Origin: Gnetum montanum
Taxonomy: Eukaryota > Streptophyta > Gnetopsida > Gnetales > Gnetaceae
Direction: 5' to 3'
DNA: 64,000 bases
NCBI GenBank assembly: GCA_015680685.1
Contig: MNCI01021389.1
Coordinates: forward strand, 542,725-606,724
Under the pieces are notes generated by a model, which was not told the origin of the DNA, did not search any database, and worked only from the letters and a program-made list of their open reading frames with translations. Positions 1 to 10,780 of the stretch are shown in pieces (positions within the stretch are counted from its first letter, which is position 1; every line of letters begins with the position of its first letter). The translations under genes and the position numbers were made by a program.

Positions 1-2766
1 TTGATTATCAGAAAATCAGTAAGATAGGACCACCCACAAATTGTGGTCACAATGTCCTCTACTAATCCCAAAGGGATAGTAATCAACTGATATGCTATTT
101 CTAAATGGATGTTTCTCTTCTTAAGATGTGGTAGGTTCCAAGCCTTGTACATATCATGGGAGACGAGGTTAACTCTAGAACCAAAGTCGAGAAGAACCTT
201 GCATGGTTCTTATTTAGCAATATGTAGATAGATGAGTGGACTTCCTAGATCAGATCTTTTTGTAGGAAGGTTGCTAGCCTTGATCTAGTCAAAAACAACA
301 TGAGTTAGTATTACAGTGCAAATCCTAGGTGGCACTTGGTTTGAAGGGCACTCAAAGGTATTTGATGTAGAGGATCAAGTTGTTGGAGATGCAGGGTGAT
401 CAACTAGAGTAGGTTGTTAGGGCTGGAGAGGACTACTGGGTCAGAAGAAAGGTCATTTATTTGATCGATTATCTTGACCACTTGGTTGAAAAATTGGTTA
501 TGAGTGTACAACCCTTGTAGCATTTTGTTGTTGCAGTTGTGGAGGAATCTCACCCTGCATGGACAAAGCAGGAGATAATTGAGTTGAAGGTGGAGGTGTA
601 GGTGCAGAGGGATGTGGAGAATGATATGGATACAGATATAGGTTTTTTCCTCAAGTAGATGGTGAATGTGTTTAGTGGTACTCTGGAGGGTAATAGTGAT
701 GCTAGAATGATGCATGACTCACAGAACTTCTAGGGGAGGCAGGCTATTAAACATAGTACCTATATGAATTTGGTTGCTTATAAGGGTACTGCTGCCTTGG
801 TTGTGGTATTCCCCATGATTGTGGTTGGTATCACTGTTGGTATTGCTCATAAGGTTGTGGAGGAGTTCCACTTGGGTAGCAAGCTTGTTGTTGTTGGTGG
901 AATTGCCTTAGACTGCCTTGAGGGTAAGGCAATCATCTTAGAGCTTGCCTACATGCTAGGTGAGGATTCAATGTGTACACTCTAGGCTCTTGTAAGTGTG
1001 AAACCATAGGGAAACATCCCTTTGGATGTTCGTATTGGCGTATGTGACATTTAGTTTCATCATCAGAGTCAGACTCCATAACTTCCTCTACTACAACAAT
1101 GTTTCCCTTACCTCTTTGATATGAACATTTAGCTTCTTTTTGCCTCCTACAATTACGATCACTATTTTACTCTTTGGATTCTTCAACAATCTTCAAAGTA
1201 GTTTGAAAATTTTCATCCAAAGAGTCCCATAACTTGGAAACCTTGGCCAAAATGTCAAAAACAAATTTTTGGATGGGTAAGGTCTTTCTGTTCACCACTT
1301 CATCAAGTGGTGACTCCTTGTCATCACAAAATTAGACCTCTCGTTTCCTAATGGAAGGGTCCCTGTTATATTCTTCAGCACTCTCCCTTTTTTGTAGCTC
1401 ACCGTCTTCTTTTGCTACCTACTCAACTAACCTTTGGATCTGATGAGCTCTCATTTTAGACAATCTTCCTTGGGCATACATCCCAAGTGTTCTTCTTGTT
1501 TCTACTTTGAGCCCATTTATGATGATGCAAAGTTATTCCCTTTGAGAGTAACCATGGCTAGGGCATCGGTGTAGGAGTGAATAGTATCGGCCCATGGTGG
1601 CATCCAAGGGTTTGTGTGCTTCTTGTTTCTAGCCTTGGATTTTCCTTCTCAAATTAGACACTCTAGAGTACATCTGGTATTTGTCATTGAATAGTTCTAA
1701 CATGGTATTACATCTACGGATAGATTCTGGCTCTAAGGATTAATACCAACTTTTAGCTTCCTTAATGAGTATCCTTGGGAAAAGCTTGAGTTTTTTCCAC
1801 TCGTTCTCAATGTTCTGTAAGGCATAGACATCTTGAAGAGCTTGTATCTGTGTCTATGGATTAGACTTATATCCCTCCCTCAAATTTTTGGATATTATTC
1901 ATGTTTAGATGCTTGATCCAACTATCCTTGATATGCCTGATTGAAATCCTTACTACCTTTGGAATGTTAAGCATACTTTGAGTCACCAATAAGGGTTCAT
2001 CATCATCACTGTGTTGATGACGTCGATGATGGTTTTGGCCACCCCTTCGATTTTAGTGGCCTTCATGGTCATTATTATTTTGTCGATCACCTTCAACATG
2101 GTTGTTTCGATGGCAACTTTCATGAAAACTATTAGATGAAGAGGATGAAGATGAAGGTGGATTACCACCACCACTACAGTGTCTGCCACCACCCTTGCAC
2201 TTATTATGATCATCATCATTAGATCCCTTATTATTGCGATGTTTACTCAAGTCTGTACCTTGGCTATCACTATTTCTTGATCCTGGTTTATGAATAGTTG
2301 GTCACAGGGTTAGGTTCACACCCTTGCCATTAGTAGAAAGGGGTGGAGAATCTTCATGTTGAGAACCTTTCAAGGGAGGATCCTCATTATCCTCTTAATC
2401 TAATAAGAACAAGGGGTTAGTTTAATGTTTCCCCTTTGTAGCTTCATGGAGTTTCTCCTGATATTTATCTTGCTTACGTTGTGTTTCAATGGGATAATAG
2501 TTCCAAGTGTCGTATCCATCCATAATGTACTCTTCGTGAAGATTTTCTATGCCTAACTTCTTAAGGGTTTTAAATAGCATTCTATGCATAGAGCTATCAG
2601 GGGGCAAGATGATGTTGCCCTCCATATCACACCATAGCATATGTTCATCTTGATGTAAGATGAAGGTAAAATTTGGCACAAACTCATCTGGATGAGTGTA
2701 GAACACCTTGCATTCTTATGGGACTTGTGGTTTGGTATCTTTGGGCTTACGAGAAGAAGAAGACAT
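1..2766 (-). pseudogene. Element A gag and start of protease (degenerate, runs off left edge)
   Basis: Minus-strand Ty3/gypsy gag remnant. The likely start is the ATG at 2766 (MSSSSRKPK...), one leader-length from the PBS at 2902. An in-frame TAA follows after 16 codons, then an open N-terminal stretch at 2706-2422 with the motif THPDEFVPNFTFILHQDEH, seen in weaker form in B and C. Downstream lie a His/Ser/Asn-rich low-complexity segment (about 2250-1980), a capsid-like region (about 1750-1150), a Pro/Gln-rich tail and, near 250-1, the beginning of the protease region. Several stops and frame changes make it non-functional. Identity rests on colinearity with the gag copies of B and C. The protease and pol continue outside the window. 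Confidence 0.8.
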
Positions 2767-2901
2767 TTTGCAAAATAAAATGAAATTGTTAGTGTGATTT
2801 TATAATTTTATGTATAGTTGGAATGAGATTGACCTTTAAGTTTGTACAACGATATAATGGTATTATCTTAATCCTAAATAGCGCGTGTTCCACAAACAAA
2901 G

Positions 2902-2919
2902 TTCCTAGCAACAGTGCCA
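2902..2919 (-). other. Element A primer-binding site (tRNA-Asp type)
   Basis: On the minus strand this reads TGGCACTGTTGCTAGGAA, one base after the LTR end. It is a decayed match to the tRNA-Asp complement TGGCGCCGTTGCCGGGGA. The leader up to the gag ATG occupies 2767-2901. Confidence 0.75.
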
Positions 2920-2920
2920 A

Positions 2921-3851
2921 TGATGAGTAGCGAGGTACCCCTACGCCCAACCATATGAATCACAAGCATTCACACATGATTCAGTTGAATTCCATGGACT
3001 TCATTGTTTCCAATGCACTAGCCCTTTAGGAAGTGAATCTAGCCTTACAAGTAATCTTTATCTTCCCAATTAGACTTGTGACATTTGTTGGTATGGTTAA
3101 GTGTAACTGAGATATTCAATTTGTATCATTTTTATATTTTATAGTCGGGTGCTTGAAATGTAGATAAAAATGGATTTAATTAACTAATCTAAATTAACTA
3201 ATTAACTAATCATTTAACTAATCCTAACATAAGTATTCGTTCCCACTTTCCGTAGACATCTTGAACCCACATATCACTACTAGGTAACCAAACGCTACAC
3301 TACTAGGTGTACGAAGTGATAATGCGACTGGGATTACCAAGTGAATACATGTTATGCTCGAATTAATCGTACTTATGTGTGTAATCTATTCGATTTAATT
3401 GCTTATCTAACATAGTAACTAGAAAATAATTGATAATTAATTGAAAACATTTAATAAATAATTGGAAATAGTAAATGCATAAATAAAATATCTAATCTAT
3501 CCAAAGTGCTACAAGGTTTATCAGAAAGCTTGTCTTTATTACTGCATACGCTATCATGCTCAAGTACAACAATGCTTGAATAAAGATCTGTACACTCAAT
3601 GACTCTTGCTACAAGCACTCAGGGAAAAAAAATTCTAACTTTTGAATGGAAAAAATGTAGGAGCTTCACTGCTACTGAAATCTAGATTTCCATAAATGCG
3701 GTTGGTAGGCACATATTTATAGGTGACGGACAAACATTGCATTGATGGGGCCTTGTCAATGTAGGAAGAGATGCATCGATGAGGCCTCATCGACATGGTT
3801 GACTACTCCATTGAGGGCTCATAGATGCAACCAACCAATGACAACTCATCA
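2921..3851 (-). repeat. Element A 5' LTR (931 bp)
   Basis: Reads TGATGAG...CTCATCA and abuts the PBS at its low-coordinate end, so it is the 5' LTR of a minus-strand element. The terminal block GATGAGTAGCGAGGTACCCC is shared with the LTRs of C and K. A TATA-like box (rc of TATTTATAGG) is near 3715. Upstream of it in U3 is the perfect 18-nt palindrome TCGATGAGGCCTCATCGA at 3776-3793. Sequence right of 3851 is integrase code of element B, so A inserted into B; the right flank starts GCCAT, and the matching duplication lies outside the window. Confidence 0.85.
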
Positions 3852-4800
3852 GCCATCAATTGATTTTCATCTAGCTCATTGAGGTTGATCAATCTTTCTT
3901 TCTGTGCTAGACATAGGTCAAGATTTAGATCACAGGTTATTGAGAGTGTATGGAGCTCATTTTGAATCGGGAGCATTGGAAGTTTTCCGTACACTAGCTT
4001 GTAGGGAGAATCGCCAATAGAAATTTTTCATGTTGAGCAGTAAGCCTAGAGGGCATCATTGAGTTTCGCACTCCAATCATTCCTATATTTGCTAATGGTC
4101 TATATAAGGATTTTTTTGATCTCTCGGTTAGTTACATTTGCTTGATTGTTGGCTTGGGGGTAATAGGGTGTTGTTAATTTATGTTAGACCCCTAAGCATT
4201 GCATGAACTTTCTAAAAGTGGCACTTGTGAAATGAGTTCCATTATCAGAAATTAGTGCACATGGCATCCCAAACCTATTTAGAACATTTTATTGTATAAA
4301 TTTAGCATCAGTGGATGATGTACAATTAGTAACAACTACTACTTCTACCCACTTTATGTAGTAGTCGACCGCTACAATGATGTATGCCTTTTCATTGGAC
4401 ATGGATGTGATGGGACCCATGAAGTCAATGCCCCATATGTCAAAAGGCTCTAGTGGTTGAATCCATTGTTGAGGACCTTCCATTCATGCAACCATCCCAC
4501 CATCTTTTTGTCAGCATTTACAAGATTGGACAAATTGGTTAGCATCCCTAAAGATTGTAGGCCAATAGTATCCTGCCATCAAGATTTTTATGGCCATGCA
4601 TCTCCCTACATAGTGCCCTCCACAAGGGCCTTCATGAGCATCCTAAGGAATGCATAGTTTATTTGCATCAAGGACACACCAATGAACTAGACCATTGGTG
4701 CACACCTTGTAAAAGTGTCCAATGATTTCTATGAAGTATTTGGATTGATGAAGAAAATATTGCTTCTTTCTAAAGTCAAGATCTTATAGCATCTCTTGAG
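3852..4800 (-). pseudogene. Element B integrase (interrupted)
   Basis: Minus-strand integrase of a Ty3/gypsy element. In order on that strand: an H2C2 zinc-binding region (about 4660-4500, with HEG..GGHY and QSCKC), then the catalytic core start (4483-4289, FDIWGIDFMGP holding the first catalytic Asp, then VAVDYYIKWVEV). A more C-terminal part (3994-3852) has YGKLPMLPIQNE and AQKERLINLNELDENQ. Stops separate the blocks. The gene is cut at 3851/3852 by the LTR of element A; a related uncut copy is at 39800-40700. Not functional. Confidence 0.8.
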
Positions 4801-6110
4801 TGAGAAGATAGGTGAAAATGCCATTGCACCATGTTGGTGCTACGGGAACTTGGTCATTGACTACTCTTGTAAAGAGGAGTTCATTTGAAAATTGATTAGA
4901 GAGTAGGCTTTCCTCCTCTTTGTTGTCCCATCTTAATCAAGAGAGGTGGTTAGTAATCACATTCTTGATCTCTTTTCGATCTATCATTGTGTGATTGAAT
5001 TCTTGTAAGATCAAGAGTCATTGTATGATATAGGGGCTCACCGTCAGCTTATTCATCAGGAAGTGTATGGCACTATGGTCTATGTGCACAAAAACTTTAT
5101 AACGAAGCACATAGTGCTTGGACTTTTTCAAAGCATACCCCACTACCATTAATTCTTTTTTTGTGGTGATGTAATTCAATTGTGCACCCACAATGCTCTA
5201 GCTCATGTAGTGGATGTAATATGGACATTTTTTATCATCCAACTATGTAAGCACCACTCCCAAGGCATAATTAGAGGCATCTGTCATGATGTGGAATGGT
5301 CTAGACTAGTCTAGTGCTTGTAGAATTGGATTTTTTATGAGTTTTTCCTTCAATTGTTGGAATGCATGTTTACACTCAGTCCAGATGAAATGCCAGTTGT
5401 AGCCAGTGTGTCCAAGGAAGGACTAAATATATTTAACTATCTTTGGTTGGCATGTTATTCCTTGGATGATCCTTATCTTCTCTAAGTCTACCTTAATCCC
5501 TTCTTGTGAAATTCAGTGCCCCAATACAATGCCTTCTTGGATCATGAGATGACTCTTTTGCTAGTTGAGTCACATATTAGTTTCCACACATCCTTTTAGT
5601 ACTTACTCAAGGCCATCCAAGGATTTCAAACATAGCTCCATAGGTGGAGAAGTCATCCATGAAAACTTCCACACCACTATCAATTTACTGTTGAAAGAGC
5701 TAAGGACTAGGCATTGAAATGTTGTAGGGGCATTGTATAGATCAAATGACATCTTATAATATGCAAAAGTCCCCCCAGCGACTCATGAATGTTATCTTGT
5801 TATGATCTTCAGGTGCAATTTGGATTTGGTTATAGCCACTATCACCATCCAAGATGCTATAATAGCAATGCTTGGAGATAGTGTCCAACACTTGGTTCAC
5901 AAATGACAATGGAAAATAATGTTTAAATGTTGCCATATTCAAGAACCTGAAGTCGATGCAGACCCACCACTTACCACCTTTCTTTGGCACAATTATAAGT
6001 GGACTAACCCACTCACTATCCACAATGGAATAGATGAACCCCACCTTTAGGAGTTGCTCTATTTCCTCCTTGATGATCTGCTTCAATTTGGGGTTTAGCT
6101 ATCTTTGCAA
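4801..6110 (-). pseudogene. Element B reverse transcriptase and RNase H
   Basis: The open block at 6086-5754 is a clear RT palm/finger region: SEWVSPLIIVPKKGGKWW, VCIDFRFLN, FPLSFVNQVLD, YYSILDGDSGYNQIQIAPED. This resembles Athila-type RT (usual form LDGYSGYNQI.IAPED). Lower coordinates hold the decayed remainder of RT and an RNase H-like region (about 5700-4900), colinear with the copy at 40774-41560. Many stops; no continuous frame. Confidence 0.82.
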
Positions 6111-6740
6111 CTGTCTCATTGGCTTTATGGCAAGGTCAATGTAAATGCAATGCTAGCATATCCTTGGATCGATTCCTATTAATTCGATATATGACCAACC
6201 AAATCCTGTTGTCCATTTTTTAACCACCTTTAATAGATTTTCTTTTTGTTTAGAAGAAAGTTTGACATTGATTATGATTGACTTACCATTGTTTAAGAAT
6301 GCATACTCCATGCCGATTGGTAGAGTTTTCAACTTTGGGGGCTCTTGCTTGAAGTTATCAAGAATTTCCAACTCTCCCCAACACATATCATCATCTTCAT
6401 CATTAGAGGATTGGTGATAAACTTGCTCAAGTTCATCCATGCTTTCAACATAAGCACATATTAGGCGCTTAATTGATTCCATGCATAATGTGTTGCTTTT
6501 TGAGTTAGTTGTTAGCCATTGGGTGCCCACCTATTTTGTGGCTACTACATATAGATACCTTTGAATATCTATTTTTTGTGTACATTGATTGCATGCTTTA
6601 ATGTATGTACTTTTGATGGACCAAATCTTTTGCACGAAATTGCACCCATTATCGCTGTACATGATGCATAGAATACACTTCTTCAACCTTTTAAATTCAT
6701 TTTCCTTGGAGATTTTCAATGAGAGATTCATTATGCCCAT
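6111..6740 (-). pseudogene. Element B protease-RT linker
   Basis: Two open stretches (6740-6531 and 6530-6153) lie between the protease-like region and RT. Recognisable by position and by colinearity with 42260-41700 of element K. Features include YAFLNNGKSIIINVKLSSKQ and an acidic run SSNDEDDDMCWGELEILD. The part near 6650 aligns with the segment after the protease of element C (10860-10790). No further function can be assigned. Confidence 0.65.
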
Positions 6741-7954
6741 TCAGGAATCAATTGTGTTTAACCAACATAATGGGAAAGTCACCTTCGTAGTTCTCAACCT
6801 TGATCACTAGAAAATCGACAAGATAGGATCACCCACAAACTATGATCACAATGTCCTTTACTAATCCCAAAGAAATAGTGATTGATTGGTCTTCCAATTC
6901 TAAAATAATGTTACACTTCTTTAGAAGTGATAGGTTTAGGCCTTGTACATGTCATGGGAGATGAGATTTACTCTGAAACTGGAATTAATAAGAGCCTTGC
7001 ATGGCTCATGTCCAACAATTTGCAAGTAAATGAGGGAACTTCCTAGGTTAGATCTTTTCATGGGAAGATTACTAGCCTTGATCCAATTAGAAACAACATG
7101 AGTTAACATCATAGTGCAAATTCGAGGCAACGTTTGGTTTAAAGGGTACTTAAAGGTATTTGATGTAGAGGCCGAGAGTGTTGGAGATGCAGGGTAGCTA
7201 GTTGCAAGAGGTTGTGAGTGTTTAGGAGGACTATTGGGTTATAAAAAAGGTTGTTTCCTAGATTGATTGTTTGAACCACATGGTTGAAAGGCCAAATGTA
7301 AATGTACAGCCCTCGTGGCATTTCGTTGTTATGGCTGTGGAGGAATTTCACCTTGCATAGATGGAGTAGGAGGTTACTAGGTAGAGGGTAGAGGTATGTG
7401 GGCAGATAGATGTGGAGGGTGGTATGGATATGGGTTCTCTACTCGAGTGGATGATGAATGTATTTGGTGGTACTTTGGAGGATAATAGTGATGCTAAAAT
7501 GAGGCATAACTTATAGAACTTCTTGAAGAAATCAGTTGCTGAACATAGTACCCATATGGATTTGGCTGCCTATAAGGGTACTGCTACCTTAGCAGTGGCG
7601 TTCCCCATGATTGTGGTTGGTGCCATTGTTGGTATTACTCACATGGTTGTGGTGGAGCTCCACTTGGACAATACACTTGTTGGTGCTAGTTGAACTGCCT
7701 TGGATTACCTTGAGGATAAGGCAATCATTTGGGTGCTTGCCTCCTTGCTAGTCACAAATTCAATGCATACATCCTAGACTCTTGTAAGTGTAACACTACA
7801 GGGAAACATCCCTTTGGATATTCATATTGATAGATGTCACAACTAAGATCATCATCAAAGTCAATTTCTACAACTTCCTCTACGGCAGCAGCCTTGCCCT
7901 TACCTCTCTAGTAGGCATGTTCAACCTTTTTTCATCTCCTATATTCATGATAAT
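6741..7954 (-). pseudogene. Element B gag C-terminus and aspartic protease
   Basis: Minus-strand continuation of B gag, split from its N-terminal half (14951-16539) by insertion of element C. The open piece 7130-6936 reads TMMLTHVVSNWIKASNLPMK, then CKALINSSFRVNLISHDMYKA. In Athila-like elements this position holds the protease motif (A)L.DLGASVNLMP, so the catalytic Asp appears replaced here (INSSF). The proline/glutamine-rich gag tail lies at about 7950-7140. Non-functional. Confidence 0.72.
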
Positions 7955-8914
7955 TGATGAGTGGCGAGGTACCCCTACACTCAACCATACGAAACGAGCA
8001 TAGCACACGCGATCCAGTCGAACTCCGTAGACTAAATGCCTAAATGCCGTAAGGAACACTTGGGGTTAATTAATCGTTGTCTTCCTAGACTTACTTGTTG
8101 TTGTCACGGTGTATGGTTAAGTAAGTCCGAGGTATATGATTTTTTTGGTCTTTTCAGGTTTATCTCCTATGTTAAGGGGTGAAGGGTTGAGAGACTAAAA
8201 CTAACTCTAACTACAACGCTAAGTCCTAGCATCAGCATCCATTCCCACTTACCGTACACACCCTGAACTGTGCAACTGTGGCTACCAAACGCTAATTGTT
8301 ACTGGGATTACCACACGTAACGCATGTGCTCGAAGCGGTCGTACTAAGGCACCTAACTAGCCTAAGTGTGACGAGCAACCGATTCCTTGACTAGCCGTAC
8401 ACATCCGTAGATGCTCATAATCAAGTCGTACTCATCCCACGTTCTAGGAGATAAGGGTGAGAGAATCTAATTGCGATGAGTAGCCGATTCCTTGGCTAGC
8501 TGTACACATTCGTCAATGCTCGTAACCAAGTCGTACTCATGCCACGTTACTAGGAAAGCAATAAATAACATTAAATAAACCTATCCATGTACTGCAAGGT
8601 TTATCCACAAAGCTCATCTTTATTGTTGTACACAAATTGCGTTCAGGTACAAAGCTGCTTGAATAAAGAACCGTTCACTTGGGGGACTCCTACTATGGGC
8701 ACATAGAAAATATTCTATCTCTGGGGTGATTAATCTGCCAGAGCTTCGCTACTTCTAACCTCTATATATGAAAATGAGGGGAGTGCTGCCTCTTATTTAT
8801 AGATTTGGCAGCGGACCGCGATATCGCGTACGCGATATCGCAGGGGATGCGATATCGCATCGGCCGCAATATCACGCACGCGATATCGCAGCTTCTGCAT
8901 ATCGCGTCTCATCA
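7955..8914 (-). repeat. Element C 3' LTR (960 bp)
   Basis: Reads TGATGAG...CTCATCA. Its partner at 13974-14950 is highly similar through R/U5, including the ACACTTGGGGTTAATTAATC block. The TATA-like TATTTATA near 8796 is followed on the upstream side (8815-8905) by repeats of the palindrome GCGATATCGC. The pyrimidine tract TACCCCCATG at 8915 marks the 3' (PPT) side. Confidence 0.9.
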
Positions 8915-8930
8915 TACCCCCATGATTGAA
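8915..8930 (-). other. Element C polypurine tract
   Basis: On the minus strand, TTCAATCATGGGGGTA immediately precedes the 3' LTR. The same CAATTGTGGGGGTA-type tract precedes the 3' LTRs of E, F and K. Confidence 0.75.
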
Positions 8931-10745
8931 TGAAAACTCGTCCTCGAGTTCCTTACAATAATATCGGGAAGGTATGGAATTATTGAGGGAATGGACTAAT
9001 GGGATGACATGTGAACGGATCATTATTACAAGACTTGACAAAACTGGTGTTCATGACAACAAGGATGAACACCTTATTACATTGACATCAGGCCATAGTT
9101 GGTAGCTGAGAGAAAAGAGGAGAGAGAAGAGAAGAGAAGAAGAGAGAAGAGGCTTGTTGTTGCCAATGCCTAGATTACGCCTTTTTTTGTCCATCTGTAA
9201 ACGCATCATCGATCCTACTCCTTGCATAACTGCTTGTAGCACTACTCCATTCCAAGTGCTTCCTCCAGATCTGGTCCGTTGTTGCATGATCTCCATCTGC
9301 ACACACAACACAGTCTTATGTTAGCAAGGGTAAATGAATTTCATTGTGGTTATACCTTGCTTCAGTGTAAGTCTATTGGCTGGGTTGTGGTATGGCTGAT
9401 ACAGATCTGGGAATATATAAATGATGACTATCGAAGGTGTAGGGGTTAAGAAGAGAAACGGAAAAATTTGTGGCGTAGAAGAAAAATCAAAAAATCAGGC
9501 CCCGTACCCGCATGACTAATCGCGAACCTTCGATAGCGAGAGAATGGAGAAAGAAAAGGAGTAAGAAAAAGAAATAAAAATGGACAACTAGGACATCGAT
9601 AAAAAAGATGTCAAGATGGAAATGAACAAAATAAAATCAATTGCAAAATGTTTAGGAAAAGAAGTTAACTAATGTTCCAAATAGGAATGTCAGTGGATCC
9701 TCTCCAAAGCAGGCTCATGCCCTTAGTGCCCTGACAATCCCACATTGAAAGAGTCCGTAGGCTCTGGGAATGTCCTTTGGAACAAGAGTTAAAGTCTTAA
9801 CTGGAAGAATTTACTAAAAAAGAAAACAATGCATCAACCAAAATATATACACTAATGATACAACCGGCAATGAGGTGAACAATGGAGAGAAGGATGAAGA
9901 GAAGAGAAATGGAATGGAATCCCAAGAACAAGGTGGTGTACAGCCCCTTGTATGTTTGATGATTAATGTGACTTGGCAAGTCTAATTCCAACTCCGGGCT
10001 CAAACCAACCACTTCCAGTGACTTCGCATCAATGCAGTGGGTTAAACCATCCACTTAGATAACGAGGATGCATCTTCAAAGAGCCACCATCATTCCGAGA
10101 AAACAAAGGAGACAATGGAACACTTTGGTTCCATAACCAGTGCTTGTAGCCCAAAGTTATTTTGTCTAAGGGGTGTGCTTTGAATCCTCACTTTGGTTTT
10201 TTTTTTTTTTTTGCTTTTTGTGGTTTGTATTTTTATGCGTGGGGACCACACCATGCAAAGACTTCTTATTTTTATTGTCTTAGCTTCCGAAGAATGGGTA
10301 ACATCGGAATGGCAAGAAAACTCAAGAAGAAAACATCCAAGCACCCAAGCGAATGGCCAACACAAATGCATCAAGTTCCCTTGAAGTCACACCCTTTGCA
10401 ATCCTTGAGTCCTTCCTTAGTTTAAGAAATACCCAGTCACTGATTCGTTAAAGTTCTTATTAGAAGGAAATTGTAGATTTCCAAGCCAAGAGAAACCATA
10501 GAAATTGGTGGATGGATGGACGAAGTGATCTCATTGCCTGCCATATCAAAAGAAACATACCTTAGTACCAACATTATGACTTAAAGGTAAAAACCAAACA
10601 TTAGTTGGTGGATGGCACACACACACACACACACAAAATAGAAAAGTATAACGATGGTGTAAAACAAAGACAAGAAAAGTTAAAAGAATTTGTAAAACAA
10701 AAAGTAGAAAAAGGTAAAGAAATTTGTAAAACAAAAACAGAAAAA
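8931..10745 (-). other. Element C non-coding spacer between protease and PPT
   Basis: No credible coding frame. Positions 8931-9060 resemble the 3' end of K beside its PPT (34812-34990). Positions 9700-10560 are similar to K's pol-ORF2 spacer (38700-39540), including a shared block around CTAAGGGGTGTGCTTTGAAT and CACACCATGCAAAGACTT. Low-complexity tracts: GA-rich 9111-9152, poly-T 10197-10212, (CA)n 10617-10635. ORF2 and its promoter, present at this place in K, are absent. Confidence 0.6.
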
Positions 10746-10780
10746 NNNNNNNNNNNNNNNNNNNNNNNNNNNNNNNNNNN
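10746..10780. other. Assembly gap (35 N)
   Basis: Run of 35 N between the spacer and the protease-side sequence. The whole pol module would belong here, so the true gap may be much larger than 35 bp. Confidence 0.95.

Noticed and set aside
764-985. Open plus-strand frame rich in Val/Gly (74 codons)
   Set aside because: It is the antisense of the Pro/Gln-rich gag tail of element A; the same shadow recurs over B and C.
10617-10635. CA-repeat as a functional element
   Set aside because: A simple microsatellite in a spacer; nothing suggests a function.
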